A stretch of DNA of 9,782 nucleotides, from NCBI GenBank assembly GCA_028875085.1, contig JAPPFU010000133.1, positions 8,647 through 18,428 of the forward strand. Direction: 5' to 3'. This stretch comes from Chloroflexota bacterium. GTDB lineage: Bacteria; Chloroflexota; Dehalococcoidia; Lucifugimonadales; Australimonadaceae. Both the position numbers and the translations under genes were made by a program. The notes beneath the pieces were generated by a model that was not told where the DNA came from, made no database searches, and saw nothing but the letters and a program-made list of their open reading frames with translations. Positions 1-5,862 of the stretch are shown here, in pieces (position 1 is the first letter of the stretch; each line of letters opens with the position of its first letter).

Positions 1-1330
1 GTTTGGCGGTGTAGTCGCCGTTGGCGCTTGGTCGGTCGAGGAGCGCTTTGAGCGCGGCGTGGGCGTCGGCCTGGTGGGCGGGGCTGGGGTCGGGGTCGGC
101 GGAGCGCTCGGCGGCGTAGGCCGCGCCCACCTCCCCGGCGATCTTCCCGAAGACGACGGTCTCAAGCAGGGAATTGGCGCCGAGACGGTTGCCGCCGTGG
201 ACGCTGACGCACGCCGTCTCTCCCGCGGCGAATAGGCCGCGGACGCCGCGCCAACGCTCCTGGCCGGTGTCGTCCCACGTGCGCGTCTGCGCGTCCGTCT
301 TGATGCCGCCCATGATGTAGTGCTGACCGGGGCGTATGGGGACGGGGTCTTCGACGATGTCCACGTTGGCGAAGTCCTGCGCCACCTCGTGGATATACCC
401 CAGTTTGGTGAGGATCAGGTCGCGCCCCAAGTGGCGCAGGTCGAGCAACACGCAGCCGTCGACGCCGCGGCCCTCCTCGATCTCCGTCTGTTCGGCGCGG
501 GAGACGACGTCGCGGGAGGCGAGCTCCTTCATCTTGGGCGCGTAGCCCTCCATGAAGCGCTCGCCTTTGGAGTTGAGCAGATACGCGCCCTCTCCGCGCG
601 CCGCCTCCGTCAGCAGCACCCCGTTGCCCATCAACGTCGTCGGGTGGTACTGCACCATCTCCATGTCGAGCAGCGTCGCCCCGGCCCGGTAGGCGAGGGC
701 GATGCCGTCCCCCGTGCAGATGAGCGCGTTCGTGGTCGGCTCGAAGGCGCGCCCGACGCCCCCGGCCGCCAGGATGGTCGCCTTGGCGCTGATGGCGCGC
801 AATTCGCCGGTCATTAGGTCGAGGGCGATGACGCCCTTGCAAGCCCCGTCCTCCACGATCAGGTCGGTGACGAACCACTCCTCGTAGGAGCGCACGCCGG
901 ACTTGATGATCTGCTCGTACATCACGTGCAGGATGGCCTGGCCGGTGATGTCGGCGACGAAGAATGTTCGGGCGTAGGACGCCCCGCCGAATGCGCGCGT
1001 GCCCAAGCGCCCGGCGTCGTCGCGGTTGAAGACGACGCCCATGTGCTCGAGGTTGATGATCTCGCCTGGCGCCTCGTTGCACATCAACTCGATGGCGTCC
1101 TGGTCGCCCAGGAAGTCGCTGCCCTTCACGGTGTCGTAGATGTGGGAGCCGACGGAGTCCTCGGCGCCCCGCAGCGCGGCGTTGATCCCCCCTTGCGCGG
1201 CGTTGGAGTGGCTGCGGACGGGGTGGACCTTGCTGATGATGGCGACGTTGGCCCCGGCGCGGTGCGCGGCGATAGCCGCCCGCATGCCTGCAAGCCCGGC
1301 GCCGACCACCAATACGTCGTGGTCAGCCAT
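1..1330 (-). CDS. sdhA: Succinate dehydrogenase/fumarate reductase flavoprotein subunit, 3' part cut off
   Basis: This is the FAD-binding catalytic subunit of complex II, which interconverts succinate and fumarate and works with an iron-sulfur subunit at the membrane. The visible 443 residues begin at the ATG at 1330 and stay open to the left edge; full-length family members have about 570-620 residues. I see the dinucleotide-binding GAGLAG at 10-15, SHSNAAQGG at 40-48 with His41 at the position of the covalent FAD linkage, HPTT with His229, the ASRDVVSR segment with Arg273 (proton-shuttle position), GQHYIMGG with His337, and HGGNRLGANSLLE with Arg382 (dicarboxylate binding). The GGASYARTFFVAD segment is short, as in fumarate-reductase or archaeal-type proteins, so the physiological direction is open. 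Aspartate oxidase (NadB) is a less likely relative given the His41 context and the ASRDVVSR block. The iron-sulfur partner is presumably beyond the left edge. Confidence 0.95.
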   Translation of the reverse strand, partial: MADHDVLVVGAGLAGMRAAIAAHRAGANVAIISKVHPVRSHSNAAQGGINAALRGAEDSVGSHIYDTVKGSDFLGDQDAIELMCNEAPGEIINLEHMGVVFNRDDAGRLGTRAFGGASYARTFFVADITGQAILHVMYEQIIKSGVRSYEEWFVTDLIVEDGACKGVIALDLMTGELRAISAKATILAAGGVGRAFEPTTNALICTGDGIALAYRAGATLLDMEMVQYHPTTLMGNGVLLTEAARGEGAYLLNSKGERFMEGYAPKMKELASRDVVSRAEQTEIEEGRGVDGCVLLDLRHLGRDLILTKLGYIHEVAQDFANVDIVEDPVPIRPGQHYIMGGIKTDAQTRTWDDTGQERWRGVRGLFAAGETACVSVHGGNRLGANSLLETVVFGKIAGEVGAAYAAERSADPDPSPAHQADAHAALKALLDRPSANGDYTAK

Positions 1331-1368
1331 GGGGTTCTGCCTGGATTCGCACCATTGGGGTGATTCCG

Positions 1369-1377
1369 ACTATAGCA
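1369..1377 (-). promoter_or_regulatory. Extended -10 promoter element for sdhA
   Basis: Read on the minus strand this is TGC-TATAGT, an extended -10 with a near-consensus hexamer. It predicts a start near 1362 and a leader of about 32 bases before the sdhA ATG. No convincing -35 hexamer sits 17 bases upstream, which fits extended -10 promoters in general. The SD before the ATG is weak. Confidence 0.5.
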
Positions 1378-1444
1378 CAGCCCCGCGTCCGCCCGGCGCG
1401 CGGAAGGGATGAGCGCCCCTTGCCTATCGTGGCTCTCACCGTTC

Positions 1445-1453
1445 TGCTATCAT
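1445..1453 (+). promoter_or_regulatory. Extended -10 promoter element for the sigma-like/ftsZ operon
   Basis: The sequence TGC-TATCAT is an extended -10 element facing the sigma-like gene. It predicts transcription from about 1460 and a 5' leader of about 48 bases containing a GC-rich hairpin. It lies back to back with the sdhA promoter about 70 bases away. The -35 region is weak: a TTGCCT at 1420 is too far upstream. Confidence 0.45.
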
Positions 1454-1465
1454 CGCGCCACTTTG

Positions 1466-1490
1466 GGGGCCGGGCGCAAGCGCCCGCCCC
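1466..1490 (+). other. GC-rich hairpin in the 5' leader of the sigma-like gene
   Basis: CGGGCG (1471-1476) pairs with CGCCCG (1481-1486) around a CAAG loop, and GGGG (1466-1469) pairs with CCCC (1487-1490) across a one-base bulge (C1470). The stem ends 17 bases before the ATG at 1508. There is no U-tract, so it is not an intrinsic terminator. It could affect leader stability or translation initiation, or be chance in GC-rich sequence. Confidence 0.35.
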
Positions 1491-1507
1491 GGAACCGCAT
1501 TCGCCAT

Positions 1508-2164
1508 ATGACCACAGGCCCCAGCTTCTACTCCGACGAGGAGATCCTGCGGCGGCTCCACACAATGATGGAACAAGCCGCCGCCAACGCCAAGGGCGAG
1601 CCAGCGCACGACGACGCCGTGCGCGAGGCGCACTCCCTGGCCGCCGAGGTGGCCTCCCGCATCTATGACGACCCGAACAAATGGGGCGTGGCCTACATAC
1701 CTGAGGAGTTCCGCGATGAGGCCGCCCAAGACGCGCTCATCGACGTGCTGGCCCACTTGCCCGAGGCCAAGGAGGAGCGCTCCGCCTCCACGTGGTTCGC
1801 CGTTGCTGCGGAGGAGCGCTTCCGCCGCGCGTGGGCGCGCCACGAGCAGCATGACGCCGCGCCGGATGCGGACGGTTCGGACGGGCTGGTCGACCCGGCG
1901 CAGGCGTTCGACGACCCCGCCGGGCCGTGGAAGCGCTTTGAGGACGCTTTTCCCCGCGACGCCTCGGCGCTGCGCATGCGCTACATCGAGGGGATGAGCC
2001 CGGAGCAGATGGAGGTCGTCATCGACGCGCAGAACGCGCGCGTGGTGCAGACTCGCGTCGCTCGGGCGCGAGACCGCTTCAAGATGTTCTGTGAGCAGGC
2101 GGGCTACAACCGCCTCCAGGTGGCCGCCATTCTGCAACGCTTCGGCGGCGAGGCGGAGGCCTGA
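1508..2164 (+). CDS. Sigma-factor-like protein (ECF/sigma-70 regions 2 and 4)
   Basis: This 218-aa protein resembles a small, divergent sigma-70 family factor that would direct RNA polymerase to specific promoters. Residues about 70-110 (from DEAAQDALIDVLAHLP through STWFAVAAEERFRRAW) follow the helical pattern of region 2 of ECF factors. Residues about 148-192 (FPRDASALRMRYIEGMSPEQ, then VVQTRVARARDRF) follow the region 4 pattern, in which a LRYxEGxSxEEIA-like stretch and a second helix contact the -35 element. Region 2 is poorly conserved and the region 4 recognition helix is atypical, so it may instead be a degenerate adapter. I chose the ATG at 1508 because the in-frame ATG at 1409 lies upstream of the predicted transcription start. 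The stop TGA overlaps the ATG of the HTH-FtsZ gene by one base, so the two are probably translationally coupled. No anti-sigma gene is adjacent. Confidence 0.65.
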   Translation: MTTGPSFYSDEEILRRLHTMMEQAAANAKGEPAHDDAVREAHSLAAEVASRIYDDPNKWGVAYIPEEFRDEAAQDALIDVLAHLPEAKEERSASTWFAVAAEERFRRAWARHEQHDAAPDADGSDGLVDPAQAFDDPAGPWKRFEDAFPRDASALRMRYIEGMSPEQMEVVIDAQNARVVQTRVARARDRFKMFCEQAGYNRLQVAAILQRFGGEAEA

Positions 2165-2166
2165 TG
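2155..2166 (+). promoter_or_regulatory. RBS and TGATG stop/start junction for HTH-FtsZ
   Basis: A GGAGG sequence just before the TGATG junction puts a Shine-Dalgarno about five bases ahead of the ATG at 2164. TGA at 2162-2164 ends the sigma-like protein and shares its A with the next start. This supports the long FtsZ start and translational coupling. Confidence 0.7.
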
Positions 2167-3666
2167 CAAGCCAACCCGAACACGCTGACGCGCTTGAGCC
2201 GCGGCGCATGGCTGCGCTTCACGGTGGAGGCCGTAGACCGCTGGATGGATGTCGGCGGCAGGCCCCCGGCCGAGTTGCGCAAGATCGCCGTCCACGCCCG
2301 CGAGCGCCGCCGCGCCGAGGGCCTCTCCCTCAGCGAGATCGCCTCCTCGCTCCACCTGCCCCCCGAGCGCATCGCCATGATCGAGCAGGGGTTGGTCAAG
2401 CCGTCGGAGGTGCCGTCGGGCGTCTGGGTGCGCTTCATGCGCCTGCTCGACGGGCGCGAGGAGGCGGCGCAGCCCCTGGCCGAGGCGGCTGCAGACACGC
2501 AGGCCGCCGTCCCATCGGACGAGGAGACGCCCATGCAGCCGTCCCACGAGCAAGCGCCGGAAGTCGCCGCCGACACGGTTTACACGCCTCAGAACCGCCA
2601 AGGCTACGGCGTCGCCGTCGTGAAGGTCATCGGTGTCGGCGGCGGCGGCAGCAACGCCGTCGCCCGCATGTACCGCTCTCCTATACCCAGCGTCGAGTAC
2701 ATCACCATCAACACCGACGCTCAGCACCTGCTGCACATCGATGTTCCCGTGAAGATGCGCATCGGCGACCGCCTCACGCGCGGCCTGGGCGTCGGCGGCG
2801 ACCCCGAGATGGGCCGCGAGGCCGCCGAGGAATCGCGCGAGGCGCTGTACGAGGTCATCGACGGCGCCGACATGGTGTTCGTCGCGTGCGGGATGGGCGG
2901 CGGCACCGGCACGGGCGCCGCTCCCGTCATCGCGGAGATCGCCCAAGAGACCGGCGCCCTCACCATCGCCGTCGCCACCAAGCCCTTCTCCTTTGAGGGA
3001 CGCACGCGCATGACCCAGGCCAACGCGGGCGCCGAACTGATTAAAGACCGCGTTGACACCCTCATCCTCATCCCCAACGACCGCCTCATCACTCTGTCGG
3101 ACGAGCGGATGACGGCGGAAAACGCCTTCCGCCTCGCGGACGAGGTGCTGCGCCAGGGCGTGGAGTCCATCGCCGAACTGGTAACGGTGCCCGGCGAGAT
3201 CAACCTCGACTTCGCCGACATCAAGACGGTGATGCAGGGCGCAGGCCCCGCGTGGATCGCCATCGGCTCAGGGCGCGGCCCCGACCGAGCCGTGCTCGCC
3301 GCTCAGAACGCCTTGGCCAGTCCGCTGCTCGATGCCCCCATCGAGGGCGCCTCCCGCGTGCTCCTGAACGTCACCGGCGGCCCCGACCTGACCCTGCAAG
3401 AGGTGAACCAGGCCGCCGACTTCATCAGCCGTTCCGTCGACCCCGAGGCCAATATCATCTTCGGCATGGTCACCGACCCCTCCCGCGACGAAGAGGTGCG
3501 CATCACCATCATCGCCACCGGGCTGCCGACTGCGGAGCAGGGCGTTACGCTGGAGGACCTCGCGGGGCCCGACGAGGAGCCGCCGCCCCCCGAGCCGGAG
3601 GAGCCGGACGTGGAGTTGCCCGGCTTCCTGCAGCGCTTCCGCCGCCCGAACCAGCCCGGCGGCTAG
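2164..3666 (+). CDS. ftsZ: FtsZ with N-terminal helix-turn-helix extension
   Basis: FtsZ is the tubulin-like GTPase that polymerises into the division ring at midcell. Residues about 150-455 are a complete FtsZ core: GGGGSN at 159-164 (T1), NTDAQHL at 183-189, GLGVGGDPEMGREAAEES (T3), GGGTGTG at 245-251 (T4 tubulin signature), PFSFEGRTR, NDRL, and NLDFADIK at 347-354 (T7 loop with the catalytic acidic residues). An acidic proline-rich linker leads to DVELPGFLQRFRR near 482-494, matching the C-terminal peptide that binds FtsA/ZipA/SepF-type partners, with a basic tail. Unlike ordinary FtsZ (about 350-400 aa), this 500-aa form has an extension whose residues about 37-95 (GLSLSEIASSLHLPPERIAM, then VPSGVWVRFMRLL) read as an Xre-type HTH, with some likeness to the RodZ HTH. 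An Ala/Pro/Glu-rich linker (97-145) joins the two. The start ATG follows a GGAGG about five bases upstream and overlaps the previous stop. Met124 is a possible second start. Confidence 0.93.
   Translation: MQANPNTLTRLSRGAWLRFTVEAVDRWMDVGGRPPAELRKIAVHARERRRAEGLSLSEIASSLHLPPERIAMIEQGLVKPSEVPSGVWVRFMRLLDGREEAAQPLAEAAADTQAAVPSDEETPMQPSHEQAPEVAADTVYTPQNRQGYGVAVVKVIGVGGGGSNAVARMYRSPIPSVEYITINTDAQHLLHIDVPVKMRIGDRLTRGLGVGGDPEMGREAAEESREALYEVIDGADMVFVACGMGGGTGTGAAPVIAEIAQETGALTIAVATKPFSFEGRTRMTQANAGAELIKDRVDTLILIPNDRLITLSDERMTAENAFRLADEVLRQGVESIAELVTVPGEINLDFADIKTVMQGAGPAWIAIGSGRGPDRAVLAAQNALASPLLDAPIEGASRVLLNVTGGPDLTLQEVNQAADFISRSVDPEANIIFGMVTDPSRDEEVRITIIATGLPTAEQGVTLEDLAGPDEEPPPPEPEEPDVELPGFLQRFRRPNQPGG
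2521..2535 (+). promoter_or_regulatory. Candidate internal ribosome binding site and start inside ftsZ
   Basis: GAGGAG at 2521-2526 sits six bases before an in-frame ATG at 2533 (Met124), in the linker between the HTH and the GTPase core. Initiation here would give a 377-aa protein of typical FtsZ length, lacking the HTH. The purine run also encodes acidic residues (Glu/Asp) of the linker, so it could be coincidental. Confidence 0.4.
3663..3666. other. Interlocked convergent stop codons (CTAG)
   Basis: The ftsZ stop TAG (3664-3666) and the transporter stop TAG on the opposite strand (3665-3663) share the palindrome CTAG. The two convergent genes therefore overlap by four bases with no terminator-like stem and U-tract between them. 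Confidence 0.9.
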
Positions 3667-4955
3667 CCGCCTCTAATCGTCCGGCGAGCGGCCTGCTTTA
3701 TAGGGCGCGGCGAGAGCAGCGCCAGCGCCGCGCACGCGGCGGGCAGCGCCAGGAAGACCACCAGCGCCAGGTCGTAGGAATCGGACAGGTCATAGAGCAT
3801 GCTGAAGGGCAGCGGCCCCAGCGCCGCGAACGCCATCGTGCTGGTCATCGCCATCCCCCGGATGCTCCCTAAGTTGCGCCGCCCGAAGTAGTTCGGCCAT
3901 ATCACGGTATTCGTGTTCATCCCCAGGCCCATCCCCGCGCCCAAGATGGCGCCGTAGGCCAGGGCGAGCCACGCGCTGGACACGACGAAGGTGAAGAGCA
4001 TCGCCCCGACGAGCACGCATTGCGCGCCCGCGAAGACGAAGCGGTTGGGGAAGCGGTCGTTCAGATAGCCCGCCGCCAGGTTCGCGCCGATGGACGCGGC
4101 GGCCATCACGCTCAGCACGCCCGCCGCCGTGCCCGCGTCCAACCCCTTGCCCGTCAGCAGCGAGACATTGTGGAAGGTGAGCGCCGTGCCGATGAGCGAA
4201 AAGGACGACCCGGCCAGCAGCAGGAACCAGAAGGCGCGCGTCCGCATCGCCTCGCGCATGCTGAAGTCGTCCGCGACGGACGATGCAGCGTCCGCCGCGC
4301 CGTCCCCTCCGCGCGCGTTGTCCGGCGCAAGGCCGACCGATTCGGGCGAGCGGCGCACCAGCAACAGCGCGGGCAGCAGCATCAGCCCCCATATCACGAA
4401 CGCCAGCGCGACCCACGCGGTGCGCCAGCCGAACTCGGTTATCAGCGCGTGGCTCACCAGCGGGAAGGCCATAGCGCTGGCCGCGCCGCCCAGCATCGCC
4501 AACGCCGTCGCTCGCCCGCGCCTCCGCACGAACCAGATGGCGACCAGCGTCGTTGGAACCATCGTCATCGAGCCCTGTCCCAGCGTGCGGATGAAGGCGA
4601 AGCCGAGGTAGAGGTCGAGGGGCGTATCAACGCGGCTCATCCACAGCGCCGCCAGGCCGAACAGGGCGACTACGGCGCTCAGCACGACGCGCGCGCCGTA
4701 GCGGTCGAGCAGCCGCCCGACGCCGATGATGAGCACGGCGGCGGTTAGCGACCCGGCGGCGTAGAGGCCGGTGATCTGGGTGCGCGTCCAGCCCGTCTCC
4801 TCGATGACGGGATCGAGGAAGACGGAGAAGTTGTAGGTCTGCCCCGGGCCGGACGCGAAGATGCCAAGCGCGGCGACGCCCAAGATGACCCACCCGTAGT
4901 AGAAGGGCGTCCTGCCGGTGAGTGGACGCCTCCGCCCCGCCCGCGCCGAGCGCAT
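3663..4955 (-). CDS. MFS transporter, monocarboxylate/oxalate-formate type
   Basis: This 430-aa protein is a major facilitator superfamily permease in the inner membrane. It opens with a basic N-terminus, then TPFYYGWVILGVAALGIFA at about 16-34, the usual first helix of the monocarboxylate transporter/oxalate-formate antiporter group. GRLLDRYGAR at about 80-89 is the cytoplasmic loop 2-3 MFS motif. A hydrophilic loop at about 200-240 (RRSPESVGLAPDN, then FSMREAMRTRAFWFLLLAG) separates two six-helix halves, also typical of this group. Substrates in the family are small organic acids. Divergence from lutABC suggests lactate, pyruvate or glycolate uptake, an inference from position only. The ATG at 4955 is chosen because a perfect TATAAT lies six bases before it. 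The 3' end interlocks with the ftsZ stop. Confidence 0.88.
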   Translation of the reverse strand: MRSARAGRRRPLTGRTPFYYGWVILGVAALGIFASGPGQTYNFSVFLDPVIEETGWTRTQITGLYAAGSLTAAVLIIGVGRLLDRYGARVVLSAVVALFGLAALWMSRVDTPLDLYLGFAFIRTLGQGSMTMVPTTLVAIWFVRRRGRATALAMLGGAASAMAFPLVSHALITEFGWRTAWVALAFVIWGLMLLPALLLVRRSPESVGLAPDNARGGDGAADAASSVADDFSMREAMRTRAFWFLLLAGSSFSLIGTALTFHNVSLLTGKGLDAGTAAGVLSVMAAASIGANLAAGYLNDRFPNRFVFAGAQCVLVGAMLFTFVVSSAWLALAYGAILGAGMGLGMNTNTVIWPNYFGRRNLGSIRGMAMTSTMAFAALGPLPFSMLYDLSDSYDLALVVFLALPAACAALALLSPRPIKQAARRTIRGG

Positions 4956-4961
4956 GCCCGC

Positions 4962-4967
4962 ATTATA
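4962..4967 (-). promoter_or_regulatory. -10 box (TATAAT) of the MFS transporter, leaderless geometry
   Basis: On the minus strand a perfect TATAAT is followed by GCGGGC and then the ATG. With normal spacing, transcription would begin at or next to the A of the start codon, giving a leaderless mRNA. The hexamer 17 bases upstream (TACGGA, plus 4985-4990) is a poor -35 and partly overlaps the adjacent palindrome. Confidence 0.6.
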
Positions 4968-4987
4968 GGCAGCGCTCCTCTCCCTCC

Positions 4988-5016
4988 GTAGGGACAGGTT
5001 TGAAACCTGTCCCTAC
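4988..5016. repeat. Perfect palindrome, 14-bp arms, one-base centre
   Basis: GTAGGGACAGGTTT (4988-5001) is followed by G (5002) and its exact reverse complement (5003-5016). It lies between the divergent -10 elements of the transporter and lutA and touches the transporter -35 region. Its GGGACA/TGTCCC core recurs in the palindrome at 8362-8376, favouring a dispersed repeat family. A repressor operator for the lactate locus is the alternative. Confidence 0.85.
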
Positions 5017-5063
5017 ACGCAACGGCCCCCCAGCAACCGGCGCGGCGCGCGGGCGGGCGAATG

Positions 5064-5072
5064 TGCTACGGT
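5064..5072 (+). promoter_or_regulatory. Extended -10 of lutABC, leaderless geometry
   Basis: TGC-TACGGT matches an extended -10 (TGn-TAnnnT). Six bases (TCCTCT) separate the hexamer from the ATG at 5079, the same spacing as in the transporter and cofE promoters. No Shine-Dalgarno precedes the ATG, consistent with a leaderless transcript. Confidence 0.5.
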
Positions 5073-5078
5073 TCCTCT

Positions 5079-5861
5079 ATGCGACGGCGGAGCTCTCGCG
5101 GCGGCGCGCAGCGCCAGGCCCCCAAGGTGCGGGCCGCTCTCTGCGCCACATGCTTGGTCGACCAGTTCTTCCCCGAAGTGGGCGAGGCCGTCGTGGCTGT
5201 TCTGCGCCGGGCGGGCGTCGAGGTCTCCTTCCCGGAGGAGCAGACCTGTTGCGGCCAGGTCGCCTTCAACGGCGGCTACGAGCGGGAGGCGCGCGAGGCC
5301 GCGCTGCGCTTCTTGGACGTGTTCGACGGCAGCGAGCACGTGGTCGTCCCGTCGGGGTCGTGCGCCTCGATGATGAAGGTCTTCTACCTCGAACTGTTCG
5401 AGGACGACCCGGCGCTGCTCGAGCGGGCGCGCAGCCTGAGCGAGCGCACCCACGAGTTCACCGAGTTCATGGTCAACGTCGTCGGAGACACGGCGGCGGC
5501 CAAGGGCTTCGAGGGCAAGGTTACCTACCACGATGCCTGTCACTCTTTGCGCGAACTGCGCATATCGGCGGAGCCGCGCGCGCTGCTGGAACAGGCGGGC
5601 GCCGAGGTGGTGGAGATGCAGGACAGCGACCGCTGCTGCGGCTTCGGCGGTCTCTTCTCCGTCAAGTATCCACACATCTCCACGGCCATCCTCGAGGAGA
5701 AGCTGGCGAACATCGAGGCGACAGGCGCGGACGCGGTGGCGACGACCGATTGCGGCTGTCTGATGCACATCCGCGGCGCGATGTCGCGCAAGGGGATGCA
5801 GCAGCGCGCGCTCCACGTGGCGGAGGCGCTCGCCGCCGCCAATGCCGGGGAGGGCGCGTAG
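5079..5861 (+). CDS. lutA: LutA, CCG-domain subunit of L-lactate oxidation complex
   Basis: This 260-aa protein matches LutA/YkgE, one of three subunits that oxidise L-lactate to pyruvate in the cytoplasm in organisms lacking a classical flavin lactate dehydrogenase. It carries two cysteine-rich CCG domains, which in heterodisulfide-reductase-like proteins hold iron-sulfur centres. The first has Cys22 and Cys25 (CATCLVD), Cys57-Cys58 (CCGQ) and Cys95; the second has Cys154 (HDACH), Cys186-Cys187 (CCGFGG) and Cys225/Cys227 (DCGCLMHI). The ATG at 5079 is preferred over the in-frame ATG at 5061 because a -10-like hexamer lies between them, six bases before 5079. Compared with typical LutA it has about 15 extra basic residues at the N-terminus. 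It is the first gene of the lutABC operon, with lutB starting almost at its stop. Confidence 0.93.
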   Translation: MRRRSSRGGAQRQAPKVRAALCATCLVDQFFPEVGEAVVAVLRRAGVEVSFPEEQTCCGQVAFNGGYEREAREAALRFLDVFDGSEHVVVPSGSCASMMKVFYLELFEDDPALLERARSLSERTHEFTEFMVNVVGDTAAAKGFEGKVTYHDACHSLRELRISAEPRALLEQAGAEVVEMQDSDRCCGFGGLFSVKYPHISTAILEEKLANIEATGADAVATTDCGCLMHIRGAMSRKGMQQRALHVAEALAAANAGEGA

Positions 5862-5862
5862 C

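Noticed and set aside
162..1082. A 306-codon open frame on the minus strand, out of frame with sdhA
   Set aside because: Arg/Pro/Gly-rich low-complexity translation typical of an off-frame reading of GC-rich DNA; the sdhA frame explains the region with conserved motifs.
1466..1490. Intrinsic terminator in the sdhA/sigma-like intergenic region
   Set aside because: The stem has no following T-run, and there is no gene ending there; both neighbours start outward from this region.
1436..2209. A 257-codon minus-strand frame opposite the sigma-like gene
   Set aside because: No recognisable domain and no RBS. The plus-strand frame has a promoter, tight coupling to ftsZ and a family-like pattern.
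5061..5078. Upstream ATG at 5061 for lutA
   Set aside because: The -10-like TACGGT lies at 5067-5072, inside that extension, so the transcript would start downstream of it.
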